A model generated the notes under the pieces. It was not told the DNA's origin. It searched no databases and saw only the letters and a list, made by a program, of their open reading frames with translations. Source: Thermonema lapsum (GTDB lineage Bacteria > Bacteroidota > Bacteroidia > Cytophagales > Thermonemataceae). From it: a DNA stretch of 64,000 bases. The position numbers and the translations under genes are program-made. The stretch lies in assembly GCF_011761635.1 (NCBI RefSeq), contig NZ_JAASRN010000001.1, positions 577,749 to 641,748 of the forward strand. Reading direction: 5' to 3'. This document shows, one piece after another, positions 63,095-64,000 of the stretch. The first letter of the stretch is position 1, and each line of letters begins with the position of its first letter.

Positions 63095-63130
63095 CCAGGC
63101 AAAATTACACTATTGCCGTTCGACGACTTT
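63081..63130. other. Composite hairpin at the leader-proximal side of the CRISPR array
   Basis: Outer arms AAAGTCGTCGAA (63081-63092) and TTCGACGACTTT (63119-63130) are perfect. An inner stem GGCAA/TTGCC lies inside. A T run follows. It may terminate upstream transcription or bind the adaptation machinery or host factors. Confidence 0.55.
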
Positions 63131-63165
63131 TTACATTTCTCTCAGAAAAAAAATACCGCTTACGC

Positions 63166-63196
63166 TTGACTTATTCGCATATTTCCTCTATATTTA
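63166..63196 (+). promoter_or_regulatory. CRISPR array promoter
   Basis: TTGAC (63166-63170) and TATATTTA (63189-63196, TAnnTTTG with the last base changed) are spaced as in Bacteroidota promoters. Predicted transcription starts at or next to the first repeat (63203). Confidence 0.55.
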
Positions 63197-63202
63197 CCAC
63201 GA

Positions 63203-64000
63203 GTTTTAATCGCACCAATGTGGAATTGAAATTCATTCAGGCAGTTCCTTGCTCGGAGCGCTGGCATCGTTTTAATCGCACCAATGTGGAATTGAAATTC
63301 TTATATCGGCAATGCAGGCAATAGAAGTGGAATACGGGTTTTAATCGCACCAATGTGGAATTGAAATCGTGTACGAACAAAAATCTCTTCTGTTCGTACG
63401 ACAGTTTTAATCGCACCAATGTGGAATTGAAATCTTATATGAAGAAAAGATTTTAGAAAAGCTATTTGTTTTAATCGCACCAATGTGGAATTGAAATTCT
63501 TTTTCGATTGTTCTACAAAGCTCGTAAACTCCGGTTTTAATCGCACCAATGTGGAATTGAAATGAAGGAACTGGTCAATACTCTTCAGGGTTTCTTCACT
63601 GTTTTAATCGCACCAATGTGGAATTGAAATCGAGCTCGGAAAGAGAGGTTACTGCATCGACGCCGGTTTTAATCGCACCAATGTGGAATTGAAATTCGGC
63701 AAGATAGCGTCGACGGTATTTAAAACAATTCAAGTTTTAATCGCACCAATGTGGAATTGAAATAAGGGATAGAAGCCCGCCCCCTTCTACGAGGGCAAGT
63801 TTTAATCGCACCAATGTGGAATTGAAATCCTTTTCGTCCGTCCTCGCCTTTTGCTTGGCTTCGTGTTTTAATCGCACCAATGTGGAATTGAAATATAGAC
63901 GGAAAAGGCGTGCTTTCATGCAGGTTAAGTTTTAATCGCACCAATGTGGAATTGAAATTCTTTTACTACTTTAATGCCGTTCTTTAGGACTTTTGCCGTT
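63203..64000 (+). CRISPR. CRISPR array, 12 complete repeats visible, continues past the window
   Basis: A 30-nt repeat, GTTTTAATCGCACCAATG then TGGAATTGAAAT, occurs unchanged at 63203, 63269, 63338, 63404, 63468, 63534, 63601, 63666, 63734, 63799, 63865 and 63929. Eleven complete spacers of 34-39 nt (63233-63268 is the first) separate them; a twelfth of 39 nt runs to 63997, and the last three bases (GTT) look like the start of repeat 13. The GGAATTGAAAT end is typical of type I-B or type III repeats and sets the orientation left to right, agreeing with the leader and promoter on the left. No cas gene is in the window. Spacer targets are unknown. Confidence 0.97.

Noticed and set aside
63237..63944. 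Several 60-80-codon frames in the CRISPR array
   Set aside because: They arise from translating the repeat; their repeated peptide (for example FNSTLVRLK) is a by-product.

Overview
The window looks like a piece of a Bacteroidota chromosome, probably Cytophagales-like. The evidence is a PorV-type protein of the type IX secretion system, many TAnnTTTG promoter elements (the -7 box of the Bacteroidota housekeeping sigma factor), lipoproteins and DUF families typical of the phylum, and tRNA genes without an encoded CCA. Gene density is high, most operons are short, and strands alternate. Species cannot be assigned by reading alone.

Layout. 1-8.3 kb: the 3' part of porV, a secreted subtilase, a membrane histidine kinase followed by a receiver-SpoIIE phosphatase, the tRNA modification genes tsaC/sua5 and trmB. 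8.3-15.5 kb (minus strand): TonB-dependent receptor, a GAF/DHp sensor without an ATPase domain, photolyase, a START protein, a PH-like membrane protein and an 80-residue LOTUS-like protein. 15.6-22.6 kb: iron-sulfur assembly (sufB-sufC-sufD, an Nfu-type scaffold, Mrp), an Lrp/AsnC regulator and PhoH. Inside this block is a separate 146-nt tRNA-like RNA with its own promoter and terminator. 23.1-26.6 kb: tRNA-Leu(CAA), then an AT-rich island with a type II restriction enzyme, a D12-class adenine methylase and a third nuclease-like protein. 26.7-33.8 kb: DUF1015 protein, pabB, a tandemly duplicated lipoprotein gene, pyrE, a glycosyltransferase and an LpxH-like phosphoesterase. 33.9-41.6 kb: beta-propeller lipoprotein with a small Cys peptide, OxyR, an SCO/cytochrome c operon, NhaC, DUF58 and DUF4296 proteins.

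41.6-45.7 kb: a LytTR regulator, then a tightly overlapping four-gene operon that encodes a peptidoglycan-binding protein, a coiled-coil/roadblock-like protein, a Ras/Rab-like small GTPase and a SpoIIE-type phosphatase. This is the best candidate protein system in the window. 45.7-61 kb: mostly housekeeping and metabolism (hydrolase, thrS, TPR lipoprotein, CoA transferase, Nudix, MerC, 2-hydroxyacid dehydrogenase, purE, GNAT, rsmI, corA, acyl-CoA dehydrogenase, dut). 61.5-64 kb: an unusual membrane protein with three winged-helix-like modules, then a CRISPR array (12 complete identical 30-nt repeats, running out of the window) with a clear leader and promoter but no cas genes in view.

Start codons were corrected where the longest reading frame began at a non-ATG codon inside a promoter or upstream of a better start. 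Function names rest on motif recognition by eye; no database search was possible.
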